This document shows, piece by piece, positions 18,410 to 27,504 of a DNA stretch of 64,000 nucleotides. A program made the translations under genes and the position numbers. Source of the DNA: Methylotuvimicrobium sp018830325 (GTDB taxonomy: Bacteria > Pseudomonadota > Gammaproteobacteria > Methylococcales > Methylomonadaceae); contig NZ_CP173170.1 in assembly GCF_044788715.1 (NCBI RefSeq), forward strand, positions 1,240,001 through 1,304,000, read 5' to 3'. The first letter of the stretch is position 1. Every line of letters starts with the position of its first letter. Under the pieces are notes generated by a model, which did no database searches, was not told where the DNA came from, and was given only the letters and a program-made list of their open reading frames with translations.

Positions 18410-19765
18410 ATGACGCAAAAATTATATATTCAGACCAACGGTTGTCAGATGAACGAGTACGATTCCGATAAAATGCGGGATGTACTGAAAGCATCTCACG
18501 GTCTGGAGTTGACCGACAAACCCAACGAGGCCGATGTTTTATTACTCAACACTTGCTCGGTGCGCGAAAAAGCTCAAGAAAAAGTCTTTTCGGCTTTGGG
18601 CGTATGGCGGCCGTTCAAGGAACTGAAACCCGATGTCATCATCGGCGTTGGCGGTTGCGTGGCGAGTCAAGAAGGCGAGGCGATACAAAAGCGCGCGCCG
18701 TTCGTCGATATTGTCTTTGGTCCGCAAACCTTGCATCGATTGCCGCAATTGCTTGACGAAGCTCGAAACAAGCATAAGCGTGTCATCGACATCAGCTTTC
18801 CCGAAATCGAAAAATTCGACGCCTTGCCGGAACCGCGTGCCGAAGGTCCTAAAGCTTTCGTATCGGTGATGGAAGGCTGCAGCAAATATTGCACGTTTTG
18901 CGTTGTTCCTTACACACGAGGCGAGGAAATCAGCCGTCCGCTCGACGATGTGATTGCCGAGATCACGATTTTGGCGAAGCAAGGTGTTCGCGAAGTCAAT
19001 CTGCTTGGACAAAACGTCAATGCCTATCGGGGGCTGATGGCGGACGGCGATATTGCCGATTTCGCGCTTTTACTCCACCATGTCGCGGCGATCGAAGGCA
19101 TCGACCGGATTCGTTTTACGACGTCGAACCCGGTCGAATTCAGCGACAGCCTGATTGAAGCCTATGCCGAAATTCCGCAATTGGTCGATCATCTCCATTT
19201 ACCGGTGCAGAGCGGCAGCGATGCGATTTTGAAAAAAATGAAGCGCGGTCATGTGCGCGACGACTATTTTGAGATTATTCGCAAATTGCGCGAAGTTCGC
19301 CCGAATATTTCTCTATCTTCCGATTTCATCATCGGTTTTCCGGGCGAAACCGATCGGGACTTCGACGATACGATGGATTTGATCGAGACGATAGGCTTCG
19401 ATCTTTCCTACAGTTTTATATATAGTCAAAGGCCCGGTACGCCCGCTGCCGATTTGCCGGACGATGTGCCTCTCGAAGACAAGAAGCAGCGTTTGCAGCG
19501 TTTGCAAAACCGCATCAATGAAATGGCGGCACAAATTTCGGCGAGTATGGTCGATACCGTGCAAACGGTATTGGTTGAAGGTCCGTCAAAAAAGAATCCG
19601 TTACAAATGCAGGGTCGAACCGAAAATAACCGTGTCGTCAATTTCATCGGTCATCCTCGATTAGCAGGGCAATTCGTCGACGTGTACATAGCCGAGGCTT
19701 TGCCTAACTCTCTTCGTGGGCGTATGGTCGAATCTTCGACCGCAAAAATAACTGCGGTGGCTTAA
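18410..19765 (+). CDS. miaB: tRNA-2-methylthio-N6-dimethylallyladenosine synthase
   Basis: 451 residues. The N-terminal UPF0004 domain carries three cluster-binding cysteines (NGCQMN, NTCSVREKA, GGCVA). The radical-SAM domain has CSKYCTFCVVPYTRG, and a TRAM domain follows at the C-terminus (VLVEGPSKKN to the end). It methylthiolates i6A37 in tRNAs reading UNN codons. It opens the miaB-ybeZ-ybeY-ybeX cluster; the next gene begins 7 bp after its stop. The ATG is preceded by a poor ribosome-binding site. Confidence 0.97.
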   Translation: MTQKLYIQTNGCQMNEYDSDKMRDVLKASHGLELTDKPNEADVLLLNTCSVREKAQEKVFSALGVWRPFKELKPDVIIGVGGCVASQEGEAIQKRAPFVDIVFGPQTLHRLPQLLDEARNKHKRVIDISFPEIEKFDALPEPRAEGPKAFVSVMEGCSKYCTFCVVPYTRGEEISRPLDDVIAEITILAKQGVREVNLLGQNVNAYRGLMADGDIADFALLLHHVAAIEGIDRIRFTTSNPVEFSDSLIEAYAEIPQLVDHLHLPVQSGSDAILKKMKRGHVRDDYFEIIRKLREVRPNISLSSDFIIGFPGETDRDFDDTMDLIETIGFDLSYSFIYSQRPGTPAADLPDDVPLEDKKQRLQRLQNRINEMAAQISASMVDTVQTVLVEGPSKKNPLQMQGRTENNRVVNFIGHPRLAGQFVDVYIAEALPNSLRGRMVESSTAKITAVA

Positions 19766-19772
19766 GCAATTG

Positions 19773-20750
19773 ATGTCATCTCAAGAAATTACGCTGTTGC
19801 CGGCCGATAACAGCAGACTCTCCAATTTTTGCGGTCAATTCGATTGCCATCTGCGTCAGATCGAGCAGCGCATGCTGGTGGAAATCGCCAATCGAGGTAA
19901 TCATTTCAAAGTCAGCGGTGAAGAGCAGGCGGTCAAAGCGGCTTGCGCGGTGATGCATAAGCTATTTGCCAGCACCGAACTTGAATTGTTGACTCCCGAG
20001 CAAGTGCATCTATCAATGCAGGATGCCAGCATCGACGAAGCCCTCGAGGCGGTCAAGGCTGAAACGGCGGCTCAATATCAGGTGACGGTCAAAACCAAGC
20101 GCGGCGTGATCAAAGGCAGGGGCGCTAATCAACAAAATTATTTAAAAAAAATCACGACTCACGATATCAATTTCGGCGTCGGTCCCGCAGGAACCGGGAA
20201 GACTTATTTAGCGGTCGCTTGCGCGGTTGAAGCCTTGCAAAACGAAAAAGTTCGCCGAATCATTCTGGTTCGTCCTGCTGTAGAAGCCGGCGAAAAACTC
20301 GGTTTTTTGCCCGGCGACATGGCGCAAAAAGTCGATCCTTACTTACGTCCTCTGTACGATGCTTTGTATGAAATGCTCGGCTTCGAGCGCGTCGAAAAAT
20401 TGATCGACCGCGATGTCATTGAAGTAGCGCCGTTAGCCTTCATGCGCGGCAGAACCTTGAACGATTCCTTCATTATTCTCGATGAAGCGCAAAATACGAC
20501 CGTCGAGCAAATCAAGATGTTTTTGACGCGGGTCGGCTTCGGTTCGACCGCCGTCATTACCGGCGACATCACGCAAATCGATTTGCCTTCCGAAAAAATG
20601 TCGGGATTGCGCCATGTGTTGAAGGTATTAGAGAATGTCGAAGGCATTAGTTTTACGTTTTTCGGCGCAAAAGACGTCGTTAGGCATCCGTTGGTACAGC
20701 GAATTGTTCTTGCCTATGAGGCCTATGAAAAAACACACCCGAATCCTTGA
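19773..20750 (+). CDS. ybeZ: PhoH-like ATPase YbeZ
   Basis: 325 residues from ATG 19773. An N-terminal KH-like region is followed by the PhoH ATPase domain with Walker A (GPAGTGKTYLA) and Walker B (FIILDEAQNTT), and the GFLPGDMAQKVDPYLRPLYD block. Family members bind ATP and work with the endoribonuclease YbeY in RNA maturation. Its TGA stop overlaps the ATG of ybeY (TGATG), indicating translational coupling. Confidence 0.95.
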   Translation: MSSQEITLLPADNSRLSNFCGQFDCHLRQIEQRMLVEIANRGNHFKVSGEEQAVKAACAVMHKLFASTELELLTPEQVHLSMQDASIDEALEAVKAETAAQYQVTVKTKRGVIKGRGANQQNYLKKITTHDINFGVGPAGTGKTYLAVACAVEALQNEKVRRIILVRPAVEAGEKLGFLPGDMAQKVDPYLRPLYDALYEMLGFERVEKLIDRDVIEVAPLAFMRGRTLNDSFIILDEAQNTTVEQIKMFLTRVGFGSTAVITGDITQIDLPSEKMSGLRHVLKVLENVEGISFTFFGAKDVVRHPLVQRIVLAYEAYEKTHPNP

Positions 20751-21211
20751 TGAACAGCATTGAAATTCAACAAGAGACCACGACGGACGCTGTCCCGGAT
20801 AGTGGTCAATTGCAAAATTGGGTAGACGCTACGCTAAAGGATTATCCCGACGATACCGAGCTGGTGATCCGTATCGTGGATAAGCTAGAGATCAGTCAAC
20901 TCAACGAACACTATAGAGCAAAACCAGGCCCGACCAATATTTTGAGTTTTCCTTTCGACGCGCCGGACTATATCGAATCCAATCTATTGGGAGATTTGGT
21001 CGTATGCGCGCCGGTCTTGGCCGAAGAGGCACTGGAACAACATAAGGCCTTGGATCATCATTGGGCGCATATCATCGTGCATGGAGTCCTGCATTTGCTG
21101 GGTTACGATCATGTCGAAGATAACGAAGCCGAATTAATGGAAGCGAAAGAAATCGAAATATTGGCACAATTGAACATCGATAATCCGTATAACGAGGCAA
21201 ACGAGGTATGA
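20750..21211 (+). CDS. ybeY: Endoribonuclease YbeY (16S rRNA maturation)
   Basis: 153 residues. The zinc-binding signature HGVLHLLGYDH is intact near residue 103, and the upstream block with PTNILSFPF is typical. It is a single-strand endoribonuclease needed for 16S rRNA 3' end maturation and ribosome quality control. It overlaps ybeZ by one base and ybeX by four (ATGA). Confidence 0.96.
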   Translation: MNSIEIQQETTTDAVPDSGQLQNWVDATLKDYPDDTELVIRIVDKLEISQLNEHYRAKPGPTNILSFPFDAPDYIESNLLGDLVVCAPVLAEEALEQHKALDHHWAHIIVHGVLHLLGYDHVEDNEAELMEAKEIEILAQLNIDNPYNEANEV

Positions 21212-22065
21212 ACGACGAACCCTATCCGAGTCAGACGCCGCAAAAAAGTTGGATCGGCAGACTAGGACAACTTTTAAGCGGCGAACCGCAAGATCAGGAA
21301 GATCTTCTTGAGATTTTACGGGAAGCTCGCGAAAAACATTTACTAGGCCCTGATGCGTTGGCAATGATTGAAGGCGTACTTCAGGTTTCGGAAATGCGGG
21401 CACGGGATATTATGATTCCGAAAGTGCAAATGGTCGTCGTGCCGAGGGATGCCGACTTGAAAACCATTTTTCCGTTGGTGCTCGAACACGGTCATTCGCG
21501 TTTTCCGGTGATTGAAGAGGACCGCAGTAAAGTGGTCGGCGTTTTGTTGGCAAAAGATTTGCTGCCTTATGCGCTGACCGAGACCGTTCATGATGTCAAA
21601 GTCGAGGAATTGATGCGTCCGGTCAGCATCGTGCCGGAAAGCAAGCGCTTGAATGTGTTGTTGAAGGAGTTTCGTACTAATCGGAATCACCTAGCCATCG
21701 TCGTCGACGAGTACGGTACCGCGGCAGGCTTGGTGACGATAGAGGATATACTCGAGGAAATCGTCGGCGATATTGAGGACGAGCACGACCAGGAGCCCGA
21801 TGAGGGTTATATCGTGCAGCGCAACGAAAACGAATATATGGTCAAGGCGTTGACGCCGATGGATGACTTCGATGAATTTTTTTCCTCGGGATTATCAAGC
21901 GAGGAATACGATACGGTCGGCGGCTTTATCGTGACCAAGCTCGGACACCTTCCGCAAAAAGGCGAAAAAGTGATCGAAGGCAAGCTCAGGTTCGAAGTAG
22001 TCCGAGCGGACAGCCGGCGAATTCATTGGCTAAAATTGAAATTGCTCGAAGAAGAGGAAGAATAG
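21208..22065 (+). CDS. ybeX: CorC/YbeX-type CBS-domain protein
   Basis: 285 residues. Two CBS domains occupy about 70-190 (RDIMIPKVQMV, LVTIEDILEEIVGDIEDE) and a CorC_HlyC domain covers the C-terminal 80 residues. There are no membrane spans. The family is tied to magnesium/cobalt efflux and, in this operon position, to ribosome homeostasis. The apolipoprotein N-acyltransferase gene that commonly follows ybeX is not here; a repeat-filled gap follows instead. Confidence 0.94.
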   Translation: MNDEPYPSQTPQKSWIGRLGQLLSGEPQDQEDLLEILREAREKHLLGPDALAMIEGVLQVSEMRARDIMIPKVQMVVVPRDADLKTIFPLVLEHGHSRFPVIEEDRSKVVGVLLAKDLLPYALTETVHDVKVEELMRPVSIVPESKRLNVLLKEFRTNRNHLAIVVDEYGTAAGLVTIEDILEEIVGDIEDEHDQEPDEGYIVQRNENEYMVKALTPMDDFDEFFSSGLSSEEYDTVGGFIVTKLGHLPQKGEKVIEGKLRFEVVRADSRRIHWLKLKLLEEEEE

Positions 22066-22197
22066 GCGGGTAATTTACCCGCTCCGAACGTTAGGGTTTG
22101 CTTTGGCCATGGTCAAAAAGCTTCCGCTCCTGCGCACGCCCCTTACCTACATCCATGTAGATAACGTAAGGACGGGTCGGCAAGCCTGTGGAGTTAT

Positions 22198-22271
22198 GGG
22201 GTCAGGTCTTGAATTTTGCAAATACGTGCCTGCATAAAGCGAGACTTGATGCAAATTTTAAGACCTGACCC
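22198..22271. repeat. Inverted repeat with GGGGTCAGGTCTT ends
   Basis: GGGGTCAGGTCTTGAATTTT (from 22198) is matched in reverse complement by TTTTAAGACCTGACCC (ending 22271), with about 30 bp between. The GTCAGGTCTT motif resembles REP sequences that accompany IS200-like REP-associated transposases; no such transposase is in this window. Confidence 0.65.
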
Positions 22272-22357
22272 TGTGTGGGTTCTTCTGTGTGGTGACCCTG
22301 TGTGGGTTCTTCTGTGTGGTGACCCTGTGTGGGTTAAGACCTGACCCCGTGTGGGGA
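22260..22357. repeat. 27-bp tandem repeat
   Basis: The unit beginning GACCCTGTGTGGGTTCTTCT occurs twice in full (22267-22293 and 22294-22320) and once in part (22321-22335). The block is bracketed by AAGACCTGACCC on both sides. Because 27 is a multiple of three it makes a repetitive open frame on the minus strand, which I do not regard as a gene. Confidence 0.8.
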
Positions 22358-22547
22358 TGAATAACTTCAGAAGAGAGGCCATTCGGCGTTAATCAAGTGG
22401 CAGAGTTGTTGAAGCCTGAATACCTTCGCCAATTAGGCTAAGTAATGCATTAGCTCCATTAGTTAAAGTTGAAGAAGTAAAGATCGACAACTCTGACCTT
22501 TTGGTTTCTTAAAGCTTGTTAAACCACAAAAACCGTTTTTTATCCGG

Positions 22548-22964
22548 CTATACAGCCTTACAATCGCTTAACAAAATTTGTTCTGTCGCGGTATCGTCGG
22601 CGGCAAGGAATTTCAAAATGCCGGAATCGCCTTTCGTATGCCAACGAAGGCTTTTTTGCTCGTCCAATGCAATATACAGCGCGCCGGAAGCTGCTTTCCG
22701 AATCTGCATTAAACTTAGCAAGCCCTGGTAATAAAGGGCGGCGAACGATTCCCCGGATTGTAAGTTTAAATAAGCGACCTGCAATTCGGTGTCGGGATGG
22801 CAGCGATAAACGACTATCTTGCTTCGCCAGCCGATACCTTCGATGATGCCGGTTGTAACCGGTGTGCCGTCAAAATGTAAGGGATCTAAGGAATCACGCT
22901 TAATTTGTTGTGCACAAGCCGTCAGTAATACGGTAAAACTGATCACGAAAAGAATTTTACTCAT
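22548..22964 (-). CDS. MliC-like lipoprotein (C-type lysozyme inhibitor family)
   Basis: 138 residues. A lipoprotein signal ends in the lipobox LLTACAQ (Cys at about 17). The mature protein has the MliC layout: VVYRCHPDTELQVAYLN, then a GALYIALDEQ block (the SASGAKY region in known members) and LRWHTKGDSGILKF, and a C-terminal Cys that can pair with the Cys in YRCH. Such proteins sit in the outer membrane facing the periplasm and block c-type lysozyme. It is divergent from the META-domain lipoprotein at 23170. Confidence 0.82.
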   Translation of the reverse strand: MSKILFVISFTVLLTACAQQIKRDSLDPLHFDGTPVTTGIIEGIGWRSKIVVYRCHPDTELQVAYLNLQSGESFAALYYQGLLSLMQIRKAASGALYIALDEQKSLRWHTKGDSGILKFLAADDTATEQILLSDCKAV

Positions 22965-23169
22965 AATGAATCTCTAGTTGTGAATGGATGGGGTGACAGT
23001 CATCCTGATAGAGACGAATACCCCGCAGCCTCTATACGCACATGCCTAAATTTTTAGTACGATAGCTATACTATAATATTTTAATTGCCCTTCTTGCGGG
23101 TTTATATGCAAAATACCGGTTCCAGTGGGTAAAGCTTTAAAAAAATCCTAGCAAACTTGAGAGAAAAGT

Positions 23170-23967
23170 ATGATGAGACGATGGATTGCTTTTGCGTTAT
23201 GCAGTGTGCTGATAGGGTGTGCAACTGAGGCTAGCCGAGAGGAAAACGACGACGAGCAACAATTCAGGTGGGACAATATTGCCTGGCAATTAGAACACTT
23301 TATCGGGCCGAACGGCGAAACGACAAGCGTTAAAGATGGTACGATTATCGATGCCTTGTTTACGAAAGGTCAATTATCCGGAAGTGGCGGTTGTAATCGT
23401 TATTTTGGGAAATTTGAGATATCAGAAGAATCTAAATTAATGGTCAGCCCGATCGGCTCAACGATGATGGCCTGTTCAGAGATTATCAACGAACAAGAGC
23501 GCCGCTATTTCGATTGGCTCGCTAAAGTTGGCGGCTATCGCTACGATGAAGAAGCTCGATTACTGACGCTTTTGGACCAAGAAGGAAATTCATTATTGGT
23601 GTTCAAAACAAAAACCCAGCCGACGCTGGAAAAAAACCAATGGCAGGTATCCGGCATCAACAATGGCAAGGGTGGTATCGTGACGGATAAAAATTCCGCT
23701 TTAGCGAATGCGTATTTTGCCGATGGTACTGTCCAAGGCAAAGCGGGTTGTAATCGATATTCGGCGGCTTACACAAAGCAAGATGAAGAACTCAGAATCG
23801 ATTCTGCGCAGACGACTCGAATGTTTTGTGCAGAGGATGGCGTCATGGAACTCGAAGCGAATTTTTTGAATGTTATGGCTCGGGTCGTCCGTTATGAAAT
23901 CGATGGCGATCGACTAAAACTTCTCGATAAGGATGGGGCGTTGTTGATTGGCTTTGTCAGAAAATAA
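23170..23967 (+). CDS. Lipoprotein with two META domains
   Basis: 265 residues. Lipobox VLIGCATE (Cys about 18). Two tandem META (HslJ-like) domains follow at about 35-145 and 155-262. Each has the family's GCNRY signature (GSGGCNRYFGKF and GKAGCNRYSAAY) and a later Cys (TMMACSE and TRMFCAE) likely to form a disulfide. HslJ-type proteins are outer-membrane or periplasmic and linked to stress or antibiotic tolerance; the biochemical role is unknown. GAGAGAAAAG precedes the ATG; the next codon is also ATG. Confidence 0.88.
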   Translation: MMRRWIAFALCSVLIGCATEASREENDDEQQFRWDNIAWQLEHFIGPNGETTSVKDGTIIDALFTKGQLSGSGGCNRYFGKFEISEESKLMVSPIGSTMMACSEIINEQERRYFDWLAKVGGYRYDEEARLLTLLDQEGNSLLVFKTKTQPTLEKNQWQVSGINNGKGGIVTDKNSALANAYFADGTVQGKAGCNRYSAAYTKQDEELRIDSAQTTRMFCAEDGVMELEANFLNVMARVVRYEIDGDRLKLLDKDGALLIGFVRK

Positions 23968-24014
23968 ACTTTGAACATCCTTTTTCAGGAAGTTATTTAT
24001 ACCATTTGCTAGCC

Positions 24015-24072
24015 GAAATTCGGAACTGGGGTGTCCTTTGACGGGCGCCCCGGTGCCGAATTTTGATCTACG
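24015..24072. repeat. Hairpin repeat shared with the 27.5-kb element end
   Basis: AAATTCGG...GGGGTGTCC can fold on GGCGCCCCGGTGCCGAATTT with a few wobbles. The right arm and flank (CACCCCGGTGCCGAATTTGA type, then ATCTACGAT) recur at 27684-27711. It lies between the converging META and aspartate aminotransferase genes and may also act as a bidirectional terminator. Confidence 0.65.
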
Positions 24073-24114
24073 ATGGGTAATCTTTCGATCCTTGGAGTAA
24101 TGCCGGTCCGCTTC

Positions 24115-25296
24115 TCAAACCGCCTTTTTAATTCTCTCCAGCGCGTTCTCCAAGTTTTTCATGCTGGTCGCGATCGAGATTCTGACGTGGCCGGAGCAGC
24201 CGAAGGCAGAGCCAGGCACCAGCGCGACGCCGGCATGTTCGATCAGGTATTCTGAAAAATCCAAGTCATCTTTGATGTTGTCCATTTTGGCGATTGCCTG
24301 TTCTACGTTCGGGAATACGTAGAATGTGCCGTCGGTTTCAAGGCAATCGATGCCGTCGATTTTGTTCAATTCCGATACGACGAAATCATGACGTTTCTTG
24401 AATTCGGTCATCATCATGTCGATGAAGCCTTGATCGCCGGTTAGTGCGGCTTCTGCGGCATATTGCGAAATCGAGGTCGGGTTGGAAGTACTTTGCGATT
24501 GAATGGTGCCCATTGCTTCGATTAGGTTGGCTGGCCCTGCCGCATAGCCGATGCGCCATCCGGTCATCGAATAGGCTTTAGAGACGCCGTTCATTACGAG
24601 GGTGCGGTCGTAAAGTTCCGGGCAAGCGTTCAGAATATTGACGAAGCTGCCTTTTTGCCAAAGGATATGTTCATACATATCGTCGGTCGCGATCATAATG
24701 TCCGGGAATTCTTTCAGTACAGTGCCGAGCGCTTTTAGCTCGTCGAGCGAATAGGCGACGCCGGTCGGATTCGACGGGCTGTTGAGGAAAATCAGCCGGG
24801 TCTTGTCGGTAATCGCCGCGCGCAGTTGTTCCGGCGATATTTTAAAGTGCTGCGCCTGTGTCGTTTCGATGACGACCGGTACGCCGCCGGCTAACAGCAC
24901 CATGTCTGGATAAGAGACCCAGTACGGCGCAGGAATGATCACCTCGTCGCCTTCGTTCAACAGTGCTTGCGTCAGGTTGTAAGAGCTCTGCTTGCCGCCG
25001 CACGAAACCAGAATTTGCTTGGCTTGGTAATCGAGGCCGTTGTCTTTTTTGAATTTGTCAATAATTGCTTGTTTCAGGCTTGGCGTGCCGCCGACCGGAG
25101 TGTATTTCGTAAAGCCTTTGTTCATCGCTTCGATTGCGGCGGCTTTGATATGATCCGGTGTGTCGAAGTCCGGTTCGCCGGCGCCGAGGCCGATAATGTC
25201 CTTGCCGGCGGCGCGCATTGCGGCGGCTCTTGCTGTGATCGCCAGTGTAGGTGAGGGTTTAACGGATTGAACTCTACCGGAAAGTTTTATGCTCAT
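24115..25296 (-). CDS. aspC: Aspartate aminotransferase, class I PLP-dependent
   Basis: 393 residues, the usual length for the bacterial AAT subgroup Ib. Visible: GAGEPDFDTPDHI, the NSPSNPTGVAYS loop, TDDMYEHI, the pyridoxal-phosphate lysine in GVSKAYSMTGWRIGY, and the substrate-carboxylate Arg in HVRISIATS. It transfers the amino group between aspartate and 2-oxoglutarate; related enzymes also act on prephenate or aromatic amino acids. It is divergent from uvrB with an 84-bp gap. Confidence 0.94.
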   Translation of the reverse strand: MSIKLSGRVQSVKPSPTLAITARAAAMRAAGKDIIGLGAGEPDFDTPDHIKAAAIEAMNKGFTKYTPVGGTPSLKQAIIDKFKKDNGLDYQAKQILVSCGGKQSSYNLTQALLNEGDEVIIPAPYWVSYPDMVLLAGGVPVVIETTQAQHFKISPEQLRAAITDKTRLIFLNSPSNPTGVAYSLDELKALGTVLKEFPDIMIATDDMYEHILWQKGSFVNILNACPELYDRTLVMNGVSKAYSMTGWRIGYAAGPANLIEAMGTIQSQSTSNPTSISQYAAEAALTGDQGFIDMMMTEFKKRHDFVVSELNKIDGIDCLETDGTFYVFPNVEQAIAKMDNIKDDLDFSEYLIEHAGVALVPGSAFGCSGHVRISIATSMKNLENALERIKKAV

Positions 25297-25380
25297 AAGT
25301 ACCTGTCAAATCAATGTAAAAGTAGAGATGATTATACTCTATGTATAATAGCTGTTGAAATTCCATTAGAGAGTGAGTGT

Positions 25381-27390
25381 GTGAAAAAGGCATTTAATAT
25401 TCAAGGCCGTTTTCAACCGGCGGGCGACCAGCCGGTGGCAATAAACCGATTGGTCGAAGGATTGAACGACGGCGAGGTGCATCAAACCTTGCTCGGCGTG
25501 ACCGGCTCGGGCAAGACTTTTACGATTGCCAATGTGATTGATCAAGTACAGCGTCCGGCGATGATTTTAGCGCCGAATAAGACATTGGCCGCGCAATTGT
25601 ACGGCGAGATGAAGGAGTTTTTTCCGGAAAATAGCGTCGAGTATTTCGTGTCGTATTACGACTATTATCAGCCGGAAGCCTATGTGCCGGCTTCGGATAC
25701 CTTCATTGATAAAGATGCTTCGCTGAATGAGCATATCGAACAAATGCGTTTATCGGCGACCAAGGCGCTGATCGAACGCGAGGATACAATCGTCGTCGCG
25801 ACCGTGTCGGCGATTTACGGTTTGGGTGAACCGGAATCGTATTTTCAAATGGTTTTGCATTTGGTGCGCGGCGATTTGATCGATCAACGCGCGATCGTCC
25901 GTCGTTTGGCTGAAATGCAATATACGCGTAATGAAACCGAATTGCGCCGCGCGACCTATCGCGTGCGCGGCGAAGTCATCGATATATTTCCGGCAGAATC
26001 TGAACAGGAGGCGCTTCGTATCGAGTTGTTCGATGATGAAATCGAGCGACTGTCGCTGTTTGACCCGTTGACCGGCGAAATTAAGCAGCGTATTGCGCGT
26101 TACACGGTCTACCCAAAGAATCATTACGTCACGCCAAGGGATCAACTATTAGCAGCAGTTGACGCGATTAAGATCGAACTGAAAGAGCGGTTAGCGCATT
26201 TATATTCACTGAACAAATTGGTTGAAGCGCAACGTCTGGAGCAGCGGACTTTATTTGATCTCGAAATGATCATGGAAGTCGGTTATTGTTCCGGCATCGA
26301 AAATTATTCGCGTTATCTGTCCGGTCGCGGCCCGGGAGAGCCGCCCCCGACGATGTTTGATTACTTACCGGATAATGCTTTGGTCATTGTCGATGAAAGT
26401 CATGTGACGATTCCGCAGATCGGTGCGATGTATAAAGGCGACCGCTCACGTAAAGAAACCTTGGTCGAATACGGGTTTAGATTGCCGTCGGCGCTCGATA
26501 ACCGCCCGTTGACCTTCGAAGAGTTTGAAGCAAAATCCAGGCAGCGAGTTTATGTTTCGGCGACGCCCGGACCTTATGAAAAAGCACATTCCGGTGTCTT
26601 TGTAGAGCAGGTCGTCAGGCCGACCGGCTTGCTTGATCCGGAAATCGAAGTTCGGCCCGCGACGACTCAGGTCGATGATTTATTGTCGGAGATCAACAAG
26701 CGGGTCAAGGTCGATGAGCGCGTGCTAGTCACGACGTTGACCAAGCGCATGTCCGAGGATTTGACCGAGTATCTGGCCGATCACGACGTTCGCGTGCGTT
26801 ATCTGCATTCGGACATTGATACGGTTGAGCGGGTTGAAATTATTCGCGATTTGCGGCTCGGAAAATTCGATGTGCTGGTCGGTATCAATTTGCTGCGCGA
26901 AGGCTTGGATATTCCCGAAGTTTCGTTGATCGCGATTTTGGATGCCGACAAGGAAGGTTTCTTGCGTTCGACCGTGTCTTTGGTGCAAACGATAGGCCGC
27001 GCGGCGCGCAATGTACGCGGTAAGGCGATCTTGTACGGCGATAAGATCACGCGTTCGATGCAACAGGCGATCGACGAAACCGAGCGTCGCCGTGAAAAGC
27101 AAAGCCGGTTTAACGAGCTCAACCATATCACGCCGACAACGGTATTCAAGTCGGTTAAGGATATTTTGGAAATCGCCATTCCGGGCGCCGGCTTTCAACC
27201 GGTTGCGAAGGCCGTAGCCGTGACCGAGCCCGATGCGGACTATAAAGCGATGACGCCGAAACAAAAAAGCAAGAAGCTCAAACAGATGGAAGAGCAAATG
27301 TATAAGCATGCTCGGAATCTGGAGTTTGAAGAAGCTGCGCGTCTTAGGGATGAGATTAAATTATTGCAGGAGATTTATGTTAAAGGTTAA
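25381..27390 (+). CDS. uvrB: UvrABC excinuclease subunit B
   Basis: 669 residues from GTG 25381, which puts the start at KKAFNIQGRFQPAGDQ as in other UvrB proteins; the frame is open further upstream but nothing there resembles UvrB. Walker A LGVTGSGKTFT, the beta-hairpin YYDYYQPEAYVP, DESHVT, helicase motifs LLREGLDIPEVSL and QTIGRAARN, and a C-terminal UVR domain (MEEQMYKHARNLEFEEAA). It loads on damaged DNA with UvrA and recruits UvrC. Its final codons and TAA stop (V-K-G) belong to a GTTAAAG repeat. Confidence 0.96.
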   Translation: MKKAFNIQGRFQPAGDQPVAINRLVEGLNDGEVHQTLLGVTGSGKTFTIANVIDQVQRPAMILAPNKTLAAQLYGEMKEFFPENSVEYFVSYYDYYQPEAYVPASDTFIDKDASLNEHIEQMRLSATKALIEREDTIVVATVSAIYGLGEPESYFQMVLHLVRGDLIDQRAIVRRLAEMQYTRNETELRRATYRVRGEVIDIFPAESEQEALRIELFDDEIERLSLFDPLTGEIKQRIARYTVYPKNHYVTPRDQLLAAVDAIKIELKERLAHLYSLNKLVEAQRLEQRTLFDLEMIMEVGYCSGIENYSRYLSGRGPGEPPPTMFDYLPDNALVIVDESHVTIPQIGAMYKGDRSRKETLVEYGFRLPSALDNRPLTFEEFEAKSRQRVYVSATPGPYEKAHSGVFVEQVVRPTGLLDPEIEVRPATTQVDDLLSEINKRVKVDERVLVTTLTKRMSEDLTEYLADHDVRVRYLHSDIDTVERVEIIRDLRLGKFDVLVGINLLREGLDIPEVSLIAILDADKEGFLRSTVSLVQTIGRAARNVRGKAILYGDKITRSMQQAIDETERRREKQSRFNELNHITPTTVFKSVKDILEIAIPGAGFQPVAKAVAVTEPDADYKAMTPKQKSKKLKQMEEQMYKHARNLEFEEAARLRDEIKLLQEIYVKG

Positions 27391-27398
27391 AGGTTAAA
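27378..27398 (+). repeat. GTTAAAG heptamer repeat at uvrB stop codon
   Basis: Three GTTAAAG copies begin inside the last uvrB codons and supply the TAA stop, then drift into GGGGCAAG-type units. Same unit and same position relative to the stop as the array after the truncated haemoglobin gene at 40635. Confidence 0.75.
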
Positions 27399-27433
27399 GG
27401 GGGCAAGGGGCAAGAGTATTGGTGGGTTTAGGA

Positions 27434-27483
27434 TCGCTGCCCTTAAGTTAAGGGAAACTCGTCGTTCGGTGATGGATGGCAGT
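27434..27483 (+). repeat. Half copy of inverted-repeat family C
   Basis: CGCTGCCCTTAAGTTAAGGG ... GATGGATGGCAG aligns with the left half of the 7470-7555 element (CACTGCCATTAAGTTAAGAG ... ATGGATGGCAG). The right inverted repeat is not found here. Confidence 0.55.
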
Positions 27484-27504
27484 CTTTCTATACCTATCGC
27501 ACTT

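Larger units (their letters stand above)
22066..22547. other. Repeat-filled intergenic region after ybeX
   Basis: 482 bases with no gene I can defend. It begins with a short hairpin just after the ybeX stop (GCGGGTA at 22066-22072, TACCCGC at 22076-22082, no T tract), then CTACATCCATGTAG within CCTTAC...GTAAGG, the inverted repeat and 27-bp tandem repeats described separately, and an AT-rich tail. A short coding-like stretch near 22370-22440 is interrupted by stops. Confidence 0.6.

Noticed and set aside
22194..22382. 62-codon minus-strand frame with repeated HTGSPHRRT
   Set aside because: Produced by the 27-bp tandem repeat, whose length is a multiple of three; no start signal.
22370..22440. 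Protein-like stretch (GVNQVAELLKPEYLRQLG) in the gap after ybeX
   Set aside because: Bounded by stops, with no start codon or recognisable family; possibly a gene remnant but too short to call.
25267..25380. Upstream extension of the UvrB frame
   Set aside because: UvrB homology begins at GTG 25381; the extension would overlap the start of the divergent aminotransferase gene.
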